Assembly: GCA_038502055.1 (NCBI GenBank)
Contig: JAXRKN010000042.1
Location: 4,324,001-4,388,000 of the forward strand
From: Tanytarsus gracilentus
Taxonomy: Eukaryota; Arthropoda; Insecta; Diptera; Chironomidae
Direction of reading: 5' to 3'
Length of the DNA stretch: 64,000 nucleotides
Each line of letters opens with the position of its first letter. Positions within the stretch are counted from its first letter, which is position 1. The translations under genes were made by a program, and so were the position numbers. This document shows positions 61,948 through 64,000 of the stretch, one piece after another. A model generated the notes under the pieces. The model worked only from the letters and a program-made list of their open reading frames with translations. It ran no database searches and had not been told where the DNA came from.

Positions 61948-62302
61948 GTCTGCACTTGAAAAAGAAAAATGTATGCGACAACCTCAACTAACTTTCCTAA
62001 TTATCAAAAATAATTAAAATAATTAGGATAATTGGTTTCACATTCGTGCGGAAAAGAAAAGGCTAGCAAAAAAATTAAATTTTAAAAATAAAAAGTATTT
62101 TATGTTGGGTGGGTAGACGTTATGGACACTACGAATAATACCTATTTATTTGTATTTGTTGCATTATCTTCTTTTAAGCTTATTTCCACCCTAAGAGATT
62201 AAAAAAATCACCACATTGGCATAGACGTATTTAAGAATAATTCAGTAAAAATTTACATGATGATCTCACAGTTCTCTATCTACCAAGAATTTTAGCAAAA
62301 AT
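61948..62302 (-). promoter_or_regulatory. Snap25: SNAP25 promoter and 5' UTR region
   Basis: A donor on the minus strand (GCAGACG|GTAGGTTACTC, exon end 61947) and an acceptor immediately before the ATG (ATTTTAG|AATGCC) imply a non-coding first exon here. The space to the next gene's stop codon is only about 350 bp, so the promoter must lie in it or overlap the TRMT10C 3' UTR. No TATA box is evident. Confidence 0.5.
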
Positions 62303-63549
62303 TTATTTTCTCTTATAAGTGTTGATATTTTTAGTGAATTTATCAAAATGACTCCTCTCTCTGTTATCGTCTCTTCGTTTGTTAAATGGCTTAAAATCGT
62401 TTCTTCTATTCATTCTCTCATCAAAATCTAGATTGTCGAACTCGGCTCCAATTTTTCTTTTTGGAACAGACTTCACAAGAGCTTTTTTCCAATCGTTTGA
62501 AACTTTCATTTCGAGCATAATTTCGATTACTTGATTCAATGTGAGACATTTGCCTCCTTGAAATTGAAAATAACGATCAAGAGGGAATTTGGCCATTCGT
62601 AAGCCATATTTTTTGGCTTTAGCGAGTGAAATAGGTTCACTTTGAGCTTTGTCAACCATCGCACCAACAATGTATACATCATCAGGATTATAATCCACCA
62701 TTTCTTGCCGGCAATGTGGTGTCAAATAGACTAGCTTTTCCTTATCAAAGATATCCAAATATGATTTCGAATGAACATGTACAGGAAATTCAGGATTGAG
62801 AATGGTCGGGATTTGTTTGACAATCTTACTGCCGGATCTTGATTTGATATCAAAGTTGCAGAAGTGAATGTCGAACGGCTGATTGTGCAATCTATTGGTG
62901 GCGAATGTCAAAGTTAACTGCTTTGCACAATTATCAGCTTCAATTTGAGACATATATTCATCATACGAGCAATCAATCACGATTCTAAAATAAAACAAAT
63001 TCATTAAAAAAGTTTAAAATTTTAAATTGGTTTAACTTACTTTGGCCCAAATTGTATTGCTTGCACCAACTTATTGTTGTTCCATAAATTCATTGTTGTT
63101 TCATAAATTTTAAGGAATATCGAGTTCTTGCCTAAACCATAAACAATGTGCTGATTCGCCTCATTCTCCCGCATAATTGCTACTCGTTCCTCTTTTATCA
63201 TCGCCCTTTCTTCTTTTTTCCTCTTCAGATTTAGATTACTCATTTCGCAGTTAAATAAAAATACATAATACTTTCTTCTTGCCGAAATAGAAGGAAGATC
63301 TAGCAAGCGTTCCCATTCACTTTCTTTTAGGCGTGATGGAACTCTCTTTCCATCTTGTCTTAGCAACTGAAATTAATGAAATAGTATTTAGTGCGGTAAA
63401 TACTAATATGTACTTACATCCAATTCCAATTCTAAAACTTGACGTTTTTTATTGATATCATCAGCTGTGCTATTTGCGATAACTGGTTGCACTGAAAATG
63501 TCCTCAAGATTCTTCTGACAAACGATCCTCGATTTAACAAATGAAGCAT
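62303..63549 (-). CDS. Mitochondrial tRNA methyltransferase 10C homologue (MRPP1, RNase P subunit)
   Basis: Three exons on the minus strand, 63549-63418, 63366-63041 and 62984-62303, encode 379 residues. The N-terminus (MLHLLNRGSFVRRILRTFS) is a basic amphipathic mitochondrial presequence. After a charged coiled segment rich in Lys/Glu (~95-120), the TRM10-type SPOUT domain begins at IVIDCSYDEYMS. It contains LVYLTPHCRQEM, DDVYIVGAMVDK and the knot strand FPLDRYFQFQGGKCLTLNQV, the cofactor-binding signature of the family. The C-terminus is an Arg/Lys/Asn-rich tail. In animals this protein pairs with the MRPP2 dehydrogenase to methylate position 9 of mitochondrial tRNAs and, with MRPP3, to cleave tRNA 5' ends. 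The presequence and divergent SPOUT domain favour the mitochondrial paralogue over nuclear TRMT10A/B. Confidence 0.9.
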
Positions 63550-64000
63550 TTTATTTTATTTCTAAACAATTTTATTTTGCATGTGTTTATTTATGTTTTC
63601 AAAGAGGGCTAGCAAAAGAGTTTCTTTTAGTTTCTCTTCTTTTATTTTTGAAGAATTTTTTTTTTAATTTCCTCGGCAAGCTTTTGTTAAACTGGTTTTT
63701 TCAAGTTAATAACAGCATGATAAAAATAGTATATATTTAAACTTGATAATTTCTGTTTAAAATTAAAATTCGAAACTTTTTGCCCCTTTTCGAGGGGCTC
63801 GTACATATAAATAAATATTTTCTGTGACTTTGAGGAAATTGAATGTTTGAAAAAGAAAATATTTAAAAAGTAATAATAAATCGTCTCGTCTCAGTTGAAA
63901 ATTGTTTAAGTAAACTCTTTGGTCATCAGAAAAGATCATTAATGCGGAAAACTTTATTTCATCAATGGTAATTCCCGTCAAAAACTATTATACCATTTTT
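63550..64000. other. Right-hand edge, no gene recognised
   Basis: This should include the promoter and 5' UTR of the TRMT10C homologue. A 72-codon minus-strand open frame at 63763-63981 has no recognisable motif or splice context and I do not call it. Confidence 0.5.

Overview
This is a window of a very AT-rich, fairly compact insect nuclear genome. Short introns, canonical GT-AG junctions and the gene set (cap'n'collar with an insect-type N-terminus, SNAP25, Sin3A, twinfilin, CK2-beta) suggest a dipteran. A nematoceran (midge or mosquito grade) seems most likely, but that is inference. No bacterial, organellar or viral gene was recognised. All exon models below were built by hand from splice signals, reading-frame continuity and remembered family motifs. 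In every multi-exon model the coding length summed to a multiple of three.

Layout. 1-5158: non-coding, with one decayed miniature transposon. 5159-9902 (+): membrane-anchored M1 aminopeptidase homologue whose zinc and catalytic residues are all replaced. 9903-12.7 kb: intergenic, with a ~1 kb fold-back inverted repeat. About 12.7-32.5 kb (+): cnc (Nrf1/Nrf2 family bZIP factor), with two alternative coding first exons, the DLG and ETGE Keap1-binding motifs, and introns of up to 7.2 kb carrying three transposon insertions. 33139-34223 (+): twinfilin, convergent with CkIIbeta (34767-35877, -). 36584-42158 (-): a secreted-then-anchored SEA/EGF transmembrane protein; its first intron holds a complete four-EF-hand gene on the same strand (40981-41903). 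43083-45818 (-): cytosolic methionyl-tRNA synthetase. 46364-52190 (-): Sin3A, with a non-coding first exon near 54981. 55846-61198 (-): SNAP25, with a mutually exclusive internal exon pair and two alternative terminal exons. 62303-63549 (-): mitochondrial tRNA methyltransferase subunit TRMT10C/MRPP1.

The genes are an ordinary mix of unrelated housekeeping and regulatory loci; there is no operon-like logic. The most unusual content is (i) the exon duplications in SNAP25, which predict 2 x 2 protein isoforms differing around the SNARE zero layer and at the C-terminal end of the SNARE bundle; (ii) a cnc gene that can make Keap1-responsive proteins with or without the ER-targeting N-terminus, like vertebrate Nrf1 versus Nrf2 but from one locus; (iii) the aminopeptidase pseudoenzyme; and (iv) several non-autonomous DNA transposons with intact target-site duplications. 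One of these lies 21 bp past the EF-hand stop codon and brings a poly(A) signal.
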